A program made the translations under genes and the position numbers. Shown here piece by piece: positions 63,858 to 64,000 of a stretch of 64,000 nucleotides of DNA. The notes beneath the pieces are model-generated. The model searched no databases. It was not told the DNA's origin and saw only the letters and a list, made by a program, of their open reading frames with translations. Numbering within the stretch: the stretch's first letter is position 1; each line of letters opens with the position of its first letter. The stretch comes from Mangrovibacterium sp041596335 (GTDB lineage: Bacteria > Bacteroidota > Bacteroidia > Bacteroidales > Prolixibacteraceae). The stretch is from NCBI RefSeq assembly GCF_041596335.1, contig NZ_JBFHIT010000016.1, forward strand, positions 1 to 64,000, written 5' to 3'.

Positions 63858-63865
63858 CAAAGATA
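63858..63865 (-). promoter_or_regulatory. -7 element before udk
   Basis: TATCTTTG on the minus strand matches TAnnTTTG, 18 bases before the ATG at 63839. No TTG at the -33 spacing. Confidence 0.45.
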
Positions 63866-63968
63866 ATTCATGTATTCTAAAAAGGGTAATTGATTCGGCA
63901 GCTTTATGGCTGCTTGAATTGAAAGTATTAAATTCGCACTAAATTTCCCATAAAAAACGAACGCCATC

Positions 63969-64000
63969 ATGATCAATCACGTTGTGCTTTTTAAACTAAA
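63969..64000 (+). CDS. Dabb (stress-responsive A/B barrel) family protein, partial
   Basis: An ATG at 63969 opens a frame reading MINHVVLFKL to the window edge. This is the typical start of small Dabb proteins (MIxHIVLFKxK), dimeric alpha-beta barrels of about 100 residues. Only 10 full codons are seen, so the assignment rests on the N-terminus alone. Confidence 0.55.
   Translation, partial: MINHVVLFKL

Noticed and set aside
1..64000. CRISPR array, tRNA, rRNA, phage or defence genes
   Set aside because: No regularly spaced short repeats, cloverleaf-like sequence, integrase, capsid or recognisable defence genes were seen on reading both strands.

Overview
The window looks like chromosomal core DNA of a Bacteroidota member, most likely from the Bacteroidales/Marinilabiliales side (the order is inference). 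Grounds: promoters of the Bacteroidota type (TAnnTTTG at -7, in the best cases with TTG or TTTG 19 bases upstream), almost no Shine-Dalgarno sequences, families typical of the phylum (DUF4199, DUF4412, a pyrG-yidC pair, GH78 with signal peptide, a GntR regulator with a sugar-binding-like domain) and an SRP RNA of the short bacterial type. No tRNA, rRNA, CRISPR array, prophage or intact insertion sequence was seen.

Layout. 1-9.0 kb: SRP RNA, a DUF4199/GT2 membrane pair, an MFS transporter, a cytidylate-kinase-like protein, a Xaa-Pro aminopeptidase, a type II NADH dehydrogenase, a GntR regulator and a single-domain response regulator. 9.0-13.8 kb: an SDR enzyme, an orphan Nif11-like small protein, an exported 1-Cys peroxiredoxin, an M49-like metallopeptidase lipoprotein and a thermonuclease-fold protein. 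13.9-21.2 kb: housekeeping (pyrG-yidC, a five-repeat DUF349 protein, Hsp20, trmD). 21.3-31.2 kb: AddB-like nuclease, a SIMPL-domain protein, a trehalose-synthase-like GT4 and a giant repeat protein of AsmA/YhdP type. 31.3-36.2 kb: envelope glycosylation (polyprenyl-phosphate GT2, ArnT-like GT39, PAP2 phosphatase, a further GT2) around a 550-base stretch that may hold a decayed gene. 36.3-45 kb: mostly exported hydrolases (C1 peptidase, GH78 rhamnosidase, esterase plus EEP phosphoesterase) and a VOC protein behind a perfect palindrome. 45-54.6 kb: SulP transporter, a Cys-containing small protein divergent from a Cys-cluster PAS kinase, DUF819, and a HAD-EEP-uvrB run. 54.6-64 kb: aminotransferase, a sensor kinase lacking the phospho-acceptor His, map, an acyl-ACP thioesterase, miaA, a Yip1-like protein with smpB, DUF4412, a PolB-type exonuclease with udk, and the start of a Dabb-domain gene.

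Together the genes serve envelope building (lipid-linked sugar transfer, possible lipid transport, YidC insertion), RNA and protein quality control (SRP RNA, SmpB, TrmD, MiaA, Map, Hsp20), DNA repair (UvrB, AddB-like, exonuclease) and periplasmic degradation. The observations most worth following are the seven-fold repeat of about 175 residues in the giant protein, the H-to-N change in a sensor kinase, the GH78 acidic-residue change, the orphan Nif11-like protein and the Cys-cluster kinase with its divergent Cys protein. No clearly new multi-gene system is evident.
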